From: JAMOQA01 sp964420365
GTDB lineage: Bacteria > Acidobacteriota > Polarisedimenticolia > J045
NCBI GenBank assembly: GCA_964420365.1
Contig: CAYQTA010000001.1
Coordinates: 1-43,122, forward strand
Direction of reading: 5' to 3'
DNA: 43,122 nucleotides
Positions 8,270 through 16,201 of this stretch are shown here, in pieces. The stretch's first letter is position 1, and each line of letters begins with the position of its first letter. The position numbers were made by a program, and so were the translations under genes. Under the pieces are notes generated by a model, which worked only from the letters and a program-made list of their open reading frames with translations, made no database searches and had not been told where the DNA came from.

Positions 8270-8784
8270 ACGACAGCCGGAAGAAGCGCCTCCTGGCGGG
8301 CGCGGGAGCCATACCCGGGCTGCTGCTCCTGCCGCTGGCCCTGGCGGCCTCCCCGCCCGGCGAGGTCCACTGGCCCTCCCACGTGGGTGAGGTTCTCTTC
8401 CCCCACCGGGCGCACGTGGAGGAACTGGGGCTCGACTGCACGGAATGCCATCACCCCACGCGGGCGCCGCGGCTGGAGACCCCGCACCCGGAGTACTTCG
8501 CCGGGGAGCTGGGTCGCTGCTCCCTGTGCCACCGGGGGCCCGTCGGTGACCGCGGAACCGCGGCGCCGTCCGGTGACCAGGCGTACCGGTGCGCGTCCTG
8601 CCACGGGCCGCGGACGACCCGGGCGGGAGACTTCCCGGGGCTGAAGGTCGCCCTGCACGAGACCTGCGGAAAGTGCCACGAGATCGGGACGGGGCCGGAG
8701 GCGAGCGCCCGCTGTGCGACCTGCCACTCCGGCCCGGCCCGGCCCTGGCACGGGCCGGCCGCCGGCCGGGAAGGGAGGGAGTGA
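8266..8784 (+). CDS. Periplasmic pentaheme c-type cytochrome (cytochrome c3/c7-like)
   Basis: 172 residues with an N-terminal signal peptide (positive MNDSRKKR, hydrophobic core 10-27). Five CxxCH heme sites lie at 58-62, 85-89, 109-113, 134-138 and 150-154. Additional histidines (for example in PHRAHVEE, TPHPEY and VALHETC) can supply distal ligands. It is the probable soluble or complex-bound electron carrier of the adjacent Hmc-like membrane module, linking periplasmic redox partners to the iron-sulfur subunit. The sequence resembles class III multiheme cytochromes, but the spacing does not match a classic tetraheme c3. Its stop overlaps the next start (TGATG). Confidence 0.9.
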   Translation: MNDSRKKRLLAGAGAIPGLLLLPLALAASPPGEVHWPSHVGEVLFPHRAHVEELGLDCTECHHPTRAPRLETPHPEYFAGELGRCSLCHRGPVGDRGTAAPSGDQAYRCASCHGPRTTRAGDFPGLKVALHETCGKCHEIGTGPEASARCATCHSGPARPWHGPAAGREGRE

Positions 8785-9677
8785 TGGACAGGAGGAAGTT
8801 CCTCGAGCTCGCGGGTGTCGCCGGGGCGATGGCGGCCGGGGCGGGGCTCGCGAAGGCGGCGACGAAGGCCGCGCGGACCGGCGACGGGGAGAAGGAACAG
8901 GACGAGGAGTTCGTCGCCGTCCTGGTCGACACGACCCGCTGCATCGGCTGCCGGCAGTGCGAGATCGCGTGCGCCCAGGTGAACGGCCTCCCGGTGCCCG
9001 ACCCGGCCCACGACGGCGCCCTCGAACACGACCGGAAGACGACCCTGGAGCAGTGGACGGTGGTCAACCGGCGCGAGACCGGGAAGGGCGAGGTCTTCGT
9101 CAAGACCCAGTGCATGCACTGCGAGCAGCCCGCCTGCGCCGCCGCCTGCCCGACGAACGCGATGGAGAAGACCCACCTCGGGCCCGTCATCTGGCACCCG
9201 GACCGGTGCATGGGATGTCGCTACTGCATGATGGCGTGTCCCTTCGAGATCCCCCGGTTCGAGTACGACAGCTGGAACCCGCGGATCCGCAAGTGCATCC
9301 AGTGCTACGAGCGCGTCCGGGACGGGGAGCAGCCGGCCTGCGTCGAGGCCTGTCCGCGGGAAGCGCTGATGTTCGGAAAGAAGAGCGAGCTGCTCCAGGA
9401 GGCCCGGAGCCGCATCTACCGCCACCCGGACAGGTACGTGCACCACGTGTACGGTGAGCACGAGGCGGGCGGCACGGGCTGGCTCTACCTCTCCGCCGTC
9501 CCGTTCGAGCAGCTCGGGCTGCCGACCGACGTCGGCACGATCCCGTACCCCGACACCACCCGCGAGTTCCTCTACAGCGTGCCGGTGGTCTTCATGGTCG
9601 TCCCGCCCCTCCTCTACGGTCTCCACGAGCTGACCGAGCGCAGGGAGAAGGTGCGGGAGCAGGAGGAGGGAGCATGA
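8784..9677 (+). CDS. Tat-exported four-cluster [4Fe-4S] ferredoxin subunit (HybA/HmcB-like)
   Basis: 297 residues. It begins with a Tat signal (RRKFLELAG, cleavage about residue 26). The body has four cysteine clusters. The first is C53-C56-C59-C63. The others are CMHCEQPACAAACP, CMGCRYCMMACP and CIQCYERVRDGEQPACVEACP-type motifs. A single C-terminal hydrophobic segment (about 258-282, in VPVVFMVVPPLLYG) anchors it in the membrane. This matches HybA/HmcB proteins, which pass electrons between a periplasmic cytochrome or dehydrogenase and an NrfD-type membrane subunit. The ATG at 8784 overlaps the cytochrome stop, and its own stop overlaps the next start by 4 bp. Confidence 0.93.
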   Translation: MDRRKFLELAGVAGAMAAGAGLAKAATKAARTGDGEKEQDEEFVAVLVDTTRCIGCRQCEIACAQVNGLPVPDPAHDGALEHDRKTTLEQWTVVNRRETGKGEVFVKTQCMHCEQPACAAACPTNAMEKTHLGPVIWHPDRCMGCRYCMMACPFEIPRFEYDSWNPRIRKCIQCYERVRDGEQPACVEACPREALMFGKKSELLQEARSRIYRHPDRYVHHVYGEHEAGGTGWLYLSAVPFEQLGLPTDVGTIPYPDTTREFLYSVPVVFMVVPPLLYGLHELTERREKVREQEEGA

Positions 9678-10894
9678 GCACGGCCGTGACGACGGAAACC
9701 ATGCCCCGGCGCTCGTGGAAGGAGTTCATCCTCGACCAGCTCAGGCCCCGGGGGCCGATCTTCACCCCCTTCAACGTGATCTCCGCCCCGGTCATCCTCG
9801 CGGGGATGGTCCTCGTGGTGATCCGGTTCTGGAAGGGAATCGGGGCCGTCACCAACCTGAACCAGAGCTACCCGTGGGGGCTCTGGATCGGGTTCGACGT
9901 GATGACCGGCGTCGCCTTCGCCGGGGGCGCCTACGTGCTGACCGCGGCGGTCTACGTCCTGCACGCGGAAAAGTACCACCCGATCATCCGGGCGACGGTG
10001 CTGAACGGCCTGCTGAGCTACATGTTCTACGCCGGCGCGCTGATGCTCGACCTCGGCCGGCCGTGGCACATCGTGAACCCGATCATCGGGAACAGGTTCG
10101 GGTACAACTCGATCCTGTTCCTCGTCGCGTGGCACTTCCTGCTCTACATGACGTCGGAGTTCCTCGAGTTCTCCCCGGCGATCGCCGAGTGGCTCTGGCT
10201 CCCGAAACTGCGGCGATTCCTCGGGATGCTGACGCTGCCGACGGTGATCTTCGGCGTGACCCTCTCGTGCCTGCACCAGTCGGGGCTCGGGGCGCTGTTC
10301 CTGTTCAACCGGAACAAGCTCCACCCGCTCTGGTACACGGAATTCCTCCCGGTCCTGTTCCTCGTCTCGAGCGTGTTCGCCGGCCTCTCGATGGTGATCT
10401 TCGAGGGATCGATCACGCACCGGGTATTCCGCGCCCAGCTCGACCCGAAGAAGCACCACGACTTCGACGACATCATCCTGGGCCTTGCCCGCGGGGCGGC
10501 GGCCACGATGTACGTCTACCTCTTCTTCAAGCTGCTCGTCTTCGTCCACGGCAAGCACTGGCACTACCTGGGAACGAAGTGGGGCTGGTGGTGGCTCGTG
10601 GAGATCGTCGGGTTCGTCGCCGTGCCGCTCGCGATCTACACGCACGGCTACCAGGCGAGACGGATCGGGGCGATCCGCCTCGCGGCGGCGCTGACCCTGG
10701 TCGGGATCATCCTCAACCGGATGAACGTCTGCTTCATCGCCTTCAACTGGAAGTCGCCGGTCACCTACGTGCCGGCGGTCGCCGAGGTCGTGATCACGCT
10801 GATGGTCGTCTTCCTCGAGATCTGGGCGTTCCGCTGGATCGTCCACCGCCTGCCGGTGCTGAGGGAACCCCCGGCGTGGGCGCGGGAGGGCTGA
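9674..10894 (+). CDS. NrfD/HybB-family polytopic membrane subunit
   Basis: 406 residues with about ten hydrophobic membrane segments (for example VISAPVILAGMVLVVIRFW, IFGVTLSCLHQSGLGAL, LTLVGIILNRMNVCFIAF). HybB-like landmarks include YPWGLWIGFDV, LLDLGRPW and LNRMNV. Members of this family bind menaquinone and form the membrane core of Hyb, Hmc and related complexes. With the HybA-like protein and the pentaheme cytochrome it should form a quinone:cytochrome redox module. No large catalytic subunit (hydrogenase, molybdopterin or CCG domain) is encoded beside it, so the module probably docks with enzymes encoded elsewhere. Confidence 0.93.
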   Translation: MSTAVTTETMPRRSWKEFILDQLRPRGPIFTPFNVISAPVILAGMVLVVIRFWKGIGAVTNLNQSYPWGLWIGFDVMTGVAFAGGAYVLTAAVYVLHAEKYHPIIRATVLNGLLSYMFYAGALMLDLGRPWHIVNPIIGNRFGYNSILFLVAWHFLLYMTSEFLEFSPAIAEWLWLPKLRRFLGMLTLPTVIFGVTLSCLHQSGLGALFLFNRNKLHPLWYTEFLPVLFLVSSVFAGLSMVIFEGSITHRVFRAQLDPKKHHDFDDIILGLARGAAATMYVYLFFKLLVFVHGKHWHYLGTKWGWWWLVEIVGFVAVPLAIYTHGYQARRIGAIRLAAALTLVGIILNRMNVCFIAFNWKSPVTYVPAVAEVVITLMVVFLEIWAFRWIVHRLPVLREPPAWAREG

Positions 10895-10897
10895 GCG

Positions 10898-11098
10898 ATG
10901 GAAGTCCACCACTACGTCAACATCTTCGAGACCAAGGGCGTCGAGTACATCCTGGTCATCCTGTTCCTGCTCACCTTCGTGATCTTCATGCGGCACCTCA
11001 AGCGCCATGCCCCGGTCCGGCGCCAGGGGCCGCCGCCGCCCCCGCGGCTCGAGGAGACGATCGTCGCACCGCCGAAGGATTCATCGGGAGGGCGTTGA
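10898..11098 (+). CDS. Small single-span membrane protein of the redox operon
   Basis: 66 residues. A short N-terminus (MEVHHYVNIFETKGVEY) precedes one hydrophobic segment (about 18-32) and a basic stretch, so the C-terminus is likely cytoplasmic; it is Pro-rich (PPPPPR). It is 3 bp after the NrfD-like gene, with a GGGAGGG ribosome site. Small single-span subunits at this place are common in Hmc-type operons. No catalytic residues are seen. It is the last gene before a strong terminator at 11141. Confidence 0.75.
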   Translation: MEVHHYVNIFETKGVEYILVILFLLTFVIFMRHLKRHAPVRRQGPPPPPRLEETIVAPPKDSSGGR

Positions 11099-11140
11099 GC
11101 GGTTCAACGGACCGAAGTGACGGAAGAACAGGCACTTTGC

Positions 11141-11178
11141 GCCCCGCCGGGAGATCGGGCCCGGCGGGGCGTGGTGTT
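11141..11178 (+). terminator. Rho-independent terminator after the redox operon
   Basis: A perfect 11-bp GC stem (11141-11151 with 11160-11170) around an 8-nt loop is followed by GTGGTGTTTTT. It lies 42 bp after the small membrane gene and separates the redox operon from the sigma-54 promoter at 11260. Confidence 0.8.
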
Positions 11179-11259
11179 TTTCCATGACGGCCGGGAGCGC
11201 CGCCGCCGGGCGACCGTAGAACTCGCTGCAAGACAAGGACTTGGAAGTTCGGCCGTGGT

Positions 11260-11275
11260 TGGCACGCATCGTGCT
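11260..11275 (+). promoter_or_regulatory. Sigma-54 promoter upstream of the GcvH-like gene
   Basis: TGGCACG-N4-GTGCT. The GG of the -24 element is at 11261-11262 and the GC of the -12 element at 11273-11274, exactly 10 bases apart. The predicted start of transcription is near 11286, 85 bp before the ATG at 11371. The response regulator encoded at 6284 is the nearest plausible activator. I see no clear repeated activator site in 11101-11250. Confidence 0.85.
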
Positions 11276-11370
11276 TTGGAAAAGGGTGCACCCCCGGGGC
11301 AACGAACGAAGGATCGAGGAACCGAAACGAACGCGGGCCCGGGGCACGGGATCCGCCGGAGGAAGGAACC

Positions 11371-12042
11371 ATGGTCGTCTCTCTCGTGATCTTCACCTTC
11401 GCGCTGTTCTTCCTGGTCGAGGGAATCGTCTGGGTGCTGAACCGCACCGCCTCCACGGAAAAGGAGGAGGCCCCGCGGGCGGTCCTCCGGCCGTTCGACG
11501 AGATCCACCTGCCGCGCGGGCTGTTCGTCGCGGACAACCATGCGTGGGTGCGCCTCGCGGAGTCGGGCGAGTTCCGAGTCGGCGCGGACGAGTTCCTCGC
11601 CGAGGCGCTCGGCGGCGCCGACCGCGTCGAGCTGCCCGAGGTGGGCACCGAGGTGCGCAGGGGCGACCCCCTCGCGAAGGTCTGGCGCCACGGGCGCGTG
11701 CTGGTCCTGCCGGCCCCGGTCGACGGCACCGTGATGCAGGTCAACGCGCAGGTCGCCGAGCACCCCGAGGAGCTCGCCGAGGACCCCTACGGGAACGGCT
11801 GGCTTGCCGCCGTGCTGCCGGTGGAGCCGACCGAGGCGCTCAAGGACCTGCGGCTGGGCGAGAGGGCGCGGCAGTGGCTCTCCCGCGAGGTGCAGCGGTT
11901 CGTCGAGTTCCTCGCCCGCCGGAGCTCCCCGCAGCTCGTCGGTGCGACGATTCCCGACGGCGCCCGCCCGGTGGTCGGCGCGGCCCTCGCCCTCGACGAC
12001 GACGGCTGGAAGGAGTTCCGGCGCGAGTTCGTCGAGCGCTGA
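11371..12042 (+). CDS. Membrane-anchored GcvH-like protein lacking the lipoyl lysine
   Basis: 223 residues. An N-terminal anchor (about 2-24, rich in Leu/Phe/Val) is followed by a GcvH/lipoyl-like domain (about 48-160) with the family's HAWV motif (57-60). The APVDGTV hairpin (115-121) is where glycine-cleavage H protein has its PVSG turn. The lipoyl lysine normally lies eight residues before that proline; here the place is G108/R109, so lipoylation is not expected. The C-terminal 60 residues are helical and charged. It is preceded by a GGAGGAAGG site and its own sigma-54 promoter, and followed by a terminator, so it is monocistronic. Its place beside an Hmc-like operon suggests a redox-linked role, but function is unknown. 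Confidence 0.78.
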   Translation: MVVSLVIFTFALFFLVEGIVWVLNRTASTEKEEAPRAVLRPFDEIHLPRGLFVADNHAWVRLAESGEFRVGADEFLAEALGGADRVELPEVGTEVRRGDPLAKVWRHGRVLVLPAPVDGTVMQVNAQVAEHPEELAEDPYGNGWLAAVLPVEPTEALKDLRLGERARQWLSREVQRFVEFLARRSSPQLVGATIPDGARPVVGAALALDDDGWKEFRREFVER

Positions 12043-12089
12043 GCCCCGACACCGTCGCGGGTCCCGGTTCTCCTCCGGCCCGCGCTTCC

Positions 12090-12119
12090 GGGGAGGCCCC
12101 GCCCGGGGCCTCCCCCTTT
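12090..12119 (+). terminator. Terminator after the GcvH-like gene
   Basis: A perfect 11-bp stem (12090-12100 with 12105-12115) with a GCCC loop, then a short CTTT. It starts 48 bp after the stop codon. The weak U-tract lowers certainty. Confidence 0.6.
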
Positions 12120-12143
12120 CGTGCCCCGGCCGCGGCGCGATTC

Positions 12144-12218
12144 GCGGCGCGCCGCGCCGCCCGGGCTGCCTTCCGGCGGCCCCTACGCGATCCGCGCGAG
12201 GAGGGGTTCGCGTAGGGG
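12144..12218. repeat. REP-like element A and its inverted partner
   Basis: Element A (12144-12187) has two parts. The first is a hairpin GCGGCGC-N3-GCGCCGC. The second is a hairpin GCTGCC-TTCC-GGCGGC that leads into CCCCTAC. The end of A (12180-12189, CCCCTACGCG) is matched by its exact reverse complement at 12209-12218. A second, GTAGGGGCGCCC-starting element (to about 12242) therefore lies in inverted orientation, as in paired BIME-type units. It lies in the 352-bp gene-free gap between the GcvH-like gene and nth. No ORF or RNA gene is recognised there. Confidence 0.75.
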
Positions 12219-12284
12219 CGCCCGGGAGGGCGCCCGAGGGTGCTGGATGCGCATGGCACCGTGGCGCGCGTTGGCCGATGATGC

Positions 12285-12358
12285 GCGGCGCGGTGCGCCG
12301 CCCGGGCCGCCTTCCGGCGGCCCCTACGAGAGGCCCATCCGGGAGGGCGCCCGAGGGT
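12285..12358. repeat. REP-like element C plus short direct repeat
   Basis: Element C (12285-12327) matches element A base for base over most of its 43 bp: GCGGCGC-N3-GCGCCGC, then CCGGG, then a GCCGCC-TTCC-GGCGGC hairpin ending in CCCCTACGAG. It is followed by a 19-bp direct repeat (12340-12358, GGGAGGGCGCCCGAGGGTG type) of sequence at about 12224-12242. The block 12224-12358 therefore looks like a partial tandem duplication of the A/B unit. Confidence 0.72.
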
Positions 12359-12394
12359 GCCCTCCCGGGACGGGCGATTCGGCGCGTGGAGCGG

Positions 12395-13084
12395 TCAGGT
12401 TCGGGCGGAAGGACACAGGTCGGCGAGGGAGCACTCCTCGCAGCGAGGCCTCCGCGCCGCGCAGACCCGCCGGCCGTGCCAGATCAGGGCGTGGCTGGCG
12501 AACGCCCAGTCTTCCTCCGGGAGCAGGGCCTCCAGGTCCCGCTCGATCTTCTGCGGGTCCCTTTCCCGGCTCAGGTCCAGCAGGCGCGCGAGCCGCGCCA
12601 CGTGGGTGTCGACCGGGATCGCCGGCACCCGGAAGGCGGAGGCGAGGACCACGTTCGCGGTCTTGCGGCCGACACCGGGCAGCGTGACCAGGTCCTCGCG
12701 CCGGTCCGGGACCCTGCCGCCGAAACGCTCGACGATCTCCCGCGCGGCACCGACGATCGCCCTCGCCTTGTTCCGGTAGAGGCCGATCGAGGAGATCACC
12801 GGTTCCACCTCCTCCGGGTCGGCGGCCGCCAGGTCCGCGGGAGCCGGCCAGCGACGAAAGAGCTCCGGCGTCACCCGGTTGACCGCCCGGTCGGTGGTCT
12901 GCGCGGAGAGGATCGTCGCGACGAGGAGCTGCCACGGGTCGCGGTGCGTGAGCTCGCAGTCCGCCTCCGGGTAGAGCTCCCGGAGCCGCGCCACGATCTC
13001 CCGCGCCCGGGCGCGCCGGGCGGGGGTCGGTCGGGGTGTCCGGGACGCGCCGCCGTTCCCGCGCCGCGCCTTCTTCCGTGCCAT
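12395..13084 (-). CDS. nth: Endonuclease III (DNA glycosylase / AP lyase)
   Basis: 229 residues. It removes oxidised pyrimidines and cleaves at abasic sites in base excision repair. The helix-hairpin-helix LPGVGRKTA (135-143) holds catalytic K141, and catalytic D159 is in VDTHV. The [4Fe-4S] loop has C208-x6-C215-x2-C218-x5-C224. The N-terminal 25 residues are a basic tail (MARKKARRGN) beyond the usual start. The ATG at 13084 has a GGGAGGAA ribosome site. It is divergent from the NtrY-like kinase, with only 36 bp between the two starts. A much longer upstream frame is an overlap artefact of the kinase gene. Confidence 0.95.
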   Translation of the reverse strand: MARKKARRGNGGASRTPRPTPARRARAREIVARLRELYPEADCELTHRDPWQLLVATILSAQTTDRAVNRVTPELFRRWPAPADLAAADPEEVEPVISSIGLYRNKARAIVGAAREIVERFGGRVPDRREDLVTLPGVGRKTANVVLASAFRVPAIPVDTHVARLARLLDLSRERDPQKIERDLEALLPEEDWAFASHALIWHGRRVCAARRPRCEECSLADLCPSART

Positions 13085-13108
13085 CGGTTCCTCCCGCGGG
13101 GGAACGGG

Positions 13109-13114
13109 TAGTCT
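13109..13114 (+). promoter_or_regulatory. Possible -10 element giving a leaderless mRNA
   Basis: TAGTCT lies 6 nt before the ATG at 13121, with no Shine-Dalgarno between. Together with similar spacing at 18010 and 18726 this suggests leaderless transcripts. No good -35 is seen, so this is weak alone. Confidence 0.35.
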
Positions 13115-13120
13115 AGGGGC

Positions 13121-14770
13121 ATGTCGATCCGGGTTCACCTGGCCCTCGCCCTGCTCGCCGCGGCGCTCGTGCCCCTGGCCGTGGTCCTGCTGCTGGGACG
13201 GCCGCTCCTCGAGGAGGTGGGCCGGCGTCTCGAGGAGCGGGAGCGGGGCGCCGTCGAGCTGCGGCTCGCCGCCGCGGTGCGGGAACCCGGGCGGAACCTG
13301 CTCGAGCGGGCCTGGGCGCTCCGGTCCGCCGCCGCCCGGGAGGGGCTGCTCGCCGCGCTGGCCCGCGACCCGACGGGGCGGCGGGAGCGCCGGGTCCGCC
13401 GGGACGCCCTCCGGCGGTTCCTCGCCCTCGCCACCGACACCGGCGCGCGACGGGGGCTGCTCCTCCGTGGCGGGGCGCCGCGGGAGACCCCCCTCCTCGC
13501 GTGGCCGGAGGATGCGCCGCCCGACCCGGCCGCGGGCCTGCCCGCGCCGGACCGGGTGGCCTGGATCGCCGCGGGGCGGGGGCCCCTGGGCGACGCGGCC
13601 CCGGTGCATCTCCGGGCCGCGGTCGCCTGGCCGCCGGGCGGAGGCGCTCCCCGCCTCCTCCTGGTCGTCGAGGAGGTTGTCCCCGCCGGCGAGCTGGCCG
13701 CCCGCCTCGCTGAGCGGGCCGGCGCGACGGTGCGGCTCGTCGCCGGGCCGGGTTCCGCCGGGGATGCCGTCGCCGCGAGGCTCCCCGGCGGGATGCTTCG
13801 CGCCGTGGCGGTTCCGCCCGGCGATGCGGCCGCGCTCCTCGCCCGGGCGAGGAGCGCCCTTGCCTGGGCTGCGCTCGCCGCCGTCGGTTCCGCCCTCGCC
13901 CTCGCGCTGCTGCTCGGCCACGTCCTTGCGTCCCCGGTCCGGCGCCTCGCCCTGGCGGTGGACCGGGTGGCGGAGGAGGGGCGGCCGGTCGATCCGATGC
14001 CTCCCGGTCCCGGGGAGGTCGGGCGTCTCGCCGCGCGGATCGACCGGATGCTCGCGGCCCTCCGGGAGGAACACGTCCGCCGGGCGCGGGCCGAACGTCT
14101 CGCCGCCTGGCGCGACGTCGCCCGGCGCGTCGCCCACGAGGTGAAGAACCCGCTGACCCCGATCCGGCTTGCCGTGGACAACCTGGAACGCCTGGCCGCC
14201 CGCGACCCGGCGGCCCTTCCCGCGGCCCTTCCCGCGGAGGCCGCCGCGATCCGGGAGGAGGTCGTCCGGCTGGAGCGCCTCGTCCGGGAGTTCCACGAGT
14301 TCGCCCGGATGCCCGCGCCGCGGCCCGAGCCCCTCGACCTCGGGGAGCTGGTCCGCGGGGCGCTCCGGGCCCGGCTCGGCGGGGAGGGCCCGCCCCGCTG
14401 GGAGGTGCGGATCGAGGCCGGCGTCCCCCGGGTCCGGGCCGACGCCGACCTCCTGCGTACCCTGGTCGGCAACCTGGCGGGGAACGCGGCGGAGGCGGGA
14501 GCGGGGCGCCTCGAGGTGACCGTGCGCCCGGCCGCCGCACCGGGCCGGGTCGAGCTGCTCGTCGAGGACGACGGGCCCGGAGTGCCCGACGAGCTTCGCG
14601 GCCGGGCGTTCGAGCCGTACGTGACGGGCCGCGCGGGGGCGGGGACCGGCCTCGGCCTCGCGATCTGCCGCCGGATCGCCGAGGATCACGGGGGGACCAT
14701 CGAGCTGCTGCCGGGGACGGCCGGGGCCCGGTTCCGGGTCGAGCTGCCGGTGGCCGGACCGGGGAGCTGA
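13121..14770 (+). CDS. NtrY-like membrane sensor histidine kinase
   Basis: 549 residues. TM1 is about 5-26, followed by an extracytoplasmic region with no recognisable ligand fold (27-243), TM2 about 245-268 and HAMP (268-320). The NtrY-type H-box WRDVARRVAHEVKNPLTP has phospho-acceptor H339. An ATPase domain follows with N-box GNLAGNAAEAG and G-boxes DDGPGVP and GTGLGLAIC. The start ATG has no Shine-Dalgarno and lies 6 nt after a -10-like TAGTCT. The NtrX/NtrC-type regulator follows 5 bp after its stop. The signal is unknown; nitrogen should not be assumed from the NtrY resemblance. Confidence 0.92.
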   Translation: MSIRVHLALALLAAALVPLAVVLLLGRPLLEEVGRRLEERERGAVELRLAAAVREPGRNLLERAWALRSAAAREGLLAALARDPTGRRERRVRRDALRRFLALATDTGARRGLLLRGGAPRETPLLAWPEDAPPDPAAGLPAPDRVAWIAAGRGPLGDAAPVHLRAAVAWPPGGGAPRLLLVVEEVVPAGELAARLAERAGATVRLVAGPGSAGDAVAARLPGGMLRAVAVPPGDAAALLARARSALAWAALAAVGSALALALLLGHVLASPVRRLALAVDRVAEEGRPVDPMPPGPGEVGRLAARIDRMLAALREEHVRRARAERLAAWRDVARRVAHEVKNPLTPIRLAVDNLERLAARDPAALPAALPAEAAAIREEVVRLERLVREFHEFARMPAPRPEPLDLGELVRGALRARLGGEGPPRWEVRIEAGVPRVRADADLLRTLVGNLAGNAAEAGAGRLEVTVRPAAAPGRVELLVEDDGPGVPDELRGRAFEPYVTGRAGAGTGLGLAICRRIAEDHGGTIELLPGTAGARFRVELPVAGPGS

Positions 14771-14775
14771 GCGCG

Positions 14776-16182
14776 ATGCCGAGGATCCTGCTGGTCGACG
14801 ACGAGCCGAACCTCCGGGCGACGCTCGGGCGCACGCTCCGGGCGGAGGGGTACGACGTCCTCGAGGCCCGCGACGGGGTCGAGGCGATCTCCCGCCTGCG
14901 CCGGGGGGGCGTCGACGCCGTGCTCCTCGACCTGGCGATGCCCCGCATCGACGGGTTCGGCGTCCTCGAGCACCTGGCCGGGGAGGAGGGAGCCCCCCCG
15001 GTGATCGTGCTGACCGCCCACGCCTCCCTCGACAACGCGGTCCGGGCGGTCAAGGCGGGCGCGTTCGACTTCCTCGAGAAGCCTCCCTCCGCCGAGGCGG
15101 TCCTCCTGCGCCTGGCCCGGGCCCTCGAGGCGGGGCGCGCCCGCGCGGAGCGGCTCGCCGGCCCGGGCGCGGAGGAACCCGTCCTCCTCGGGGAATCCCC
15201 GGCGATGCGGGAGCTGGTCTCCGCGATCGAGCGGGTCGCCCCGACGGATGCCCGCGTGCTGGTACTCGGGGAGTCGGGCACCGGCAAGGAGCTGGTTGCC
15301 CGGGAACTGCACCGTCGCTCCCGCCGGGCCGCCGGCCCCCTCGTCCGGGTCAACTGCGCGGCGGTGCCGGCGGATCTCTTCGAAGCGGAGCTTTTCGGCC
15401 ACGTGAAGGGGGCCTTCACCGGCGCGGTCCGGGACCGACGGGGACGGTTCGAGCTGGCCTCGGGCGGCACGCTGTTCCTCGACGAGATCGGGGAGATGCC
15501 GCTACCCGTCCAGCCGAAGCTGCTCCGCGCCCTCGAGGAGGGGGAGATCGAGCGGGTCGGCGCCGAGGGCTCGACCCGGGTCGACGTGCGCGTCGTCGCC
15601 GCCACGAACCGGGACCTCGCCGCCCTGGTCGCCCGGGGACGGTTCCGCGAGGACCTCTTCTACCGGCTCGAGGGGATCGTGCTGCGGGTGCCGCCCCTCC
15701 GGGAACGCCGCGACGACGTGCCGCTTCTCGCGCGCCACTTCCTCGCGCGGGCGTGCCGGGAGATGGCGCGGAAGCTGGAGTTCGCGGCGGATGCCCTCGA
15801 GCGCCTCGCCGCCCTCGACTGGCCGGGAAACGTCCGCCAACTGCGAAACCTGGTCGAGCGCCTGGCGATCCTCGTGCCCGGGGAGACGATCACCGCGGCG
15901 GATGTCGACCGGCACCTGGGAGGTGCTGCCGCGGCGCCCCCGGGGCGCGCGGCGTTCACCGGCGTCCCCGGCCACGGGCCCCTCGCGCCGGCGGTCGCCG
16001 CCTTCGAGCGGTGGTTCATCGAGGAGACGCTCGCCCGCCACGGCGGCAACGTTTCGGCGGCGGCCCGGGAGCTCGGCATCGAGCGCACCAGCCTGCACCG
16101 CAAGATGCGCGTCCTCGGGATCGAGCGACCCCGCGGGGGGGGAGATACCGGGGGCGCCGCGGGACCGCCGGAAGGGAGCTAG
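14776..16182 (+). CDS. NtrC/NtrX-type sigma-54 response regulator
   Basis: 468 residues. The receiver domain (1-118) has D8/D9 and phospho-acceptor D52 (VLLDLAMPR). The AAA+ domain (138-370) has Walker A GESGTGKE (165-172), an intact GAFTGA loop (212-217) and Walker B LFLDEIGE. A Fis-type HTH near 418-456 follows (NVSAAARELGIERTSLHRKM). It is paired with the NtrY-like kinase upstream. The C-terminal tail after the HTH is Gly/Pro-rich. Its targets are not evident in the window. It ends 20 bp from the convergent gene at 16202, and no terminator stands out between them. Confidence 0.94.
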   Translation: MPRILLVDDEPNLRATLGRTLRAEGYDVLEARDGVEAISRLRRGGVDAVLLDLAMPRIDGFGVLEHLAGEEGAPPVIVLTAHASLDNAVRAVKAGAFDFLEKPPSAEAVLLRLARALEAGRARAERLAGPGAEEPVLLGESPAMRELVSAIERVAPTDARVLVLGESGTGKELVARELHRRSRRAAGPLVRVNCAAVPADLFEAELFGHVKGAFTGAVRDRRGRFELASGGTLFLDEIGEMPLPVQPKLLRALEEGEIERVGAEGSTRVDVRVVAATNRDLAALVARGRFREDLFYRLEGIVLRVPPLRERRDDVPLLARHFLARACREMARKLEFAADALERLAALDWPGNVRQLRNLVERLAILVPGETITAADVDRHLGGAAAAPPGRAAFTGVPGHGPLAPAVAAFERWFIEETLARHGGNVSAAARELGIERTSLHRKMRVLGIERPRGGGDTGGAAGPPEGS

Positions 16183-16201
16183 GCCCGTCCCGCCGGGCGG
16201 G

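Noticed and set aside
12252..12275. TGGCAC-containing sequence resembling a sigma-54 promoter
   Set aside because: The GG and GC dinucleotides are not 10 bases apart, and it lies within the repeat block with no plus-strand gene after it.
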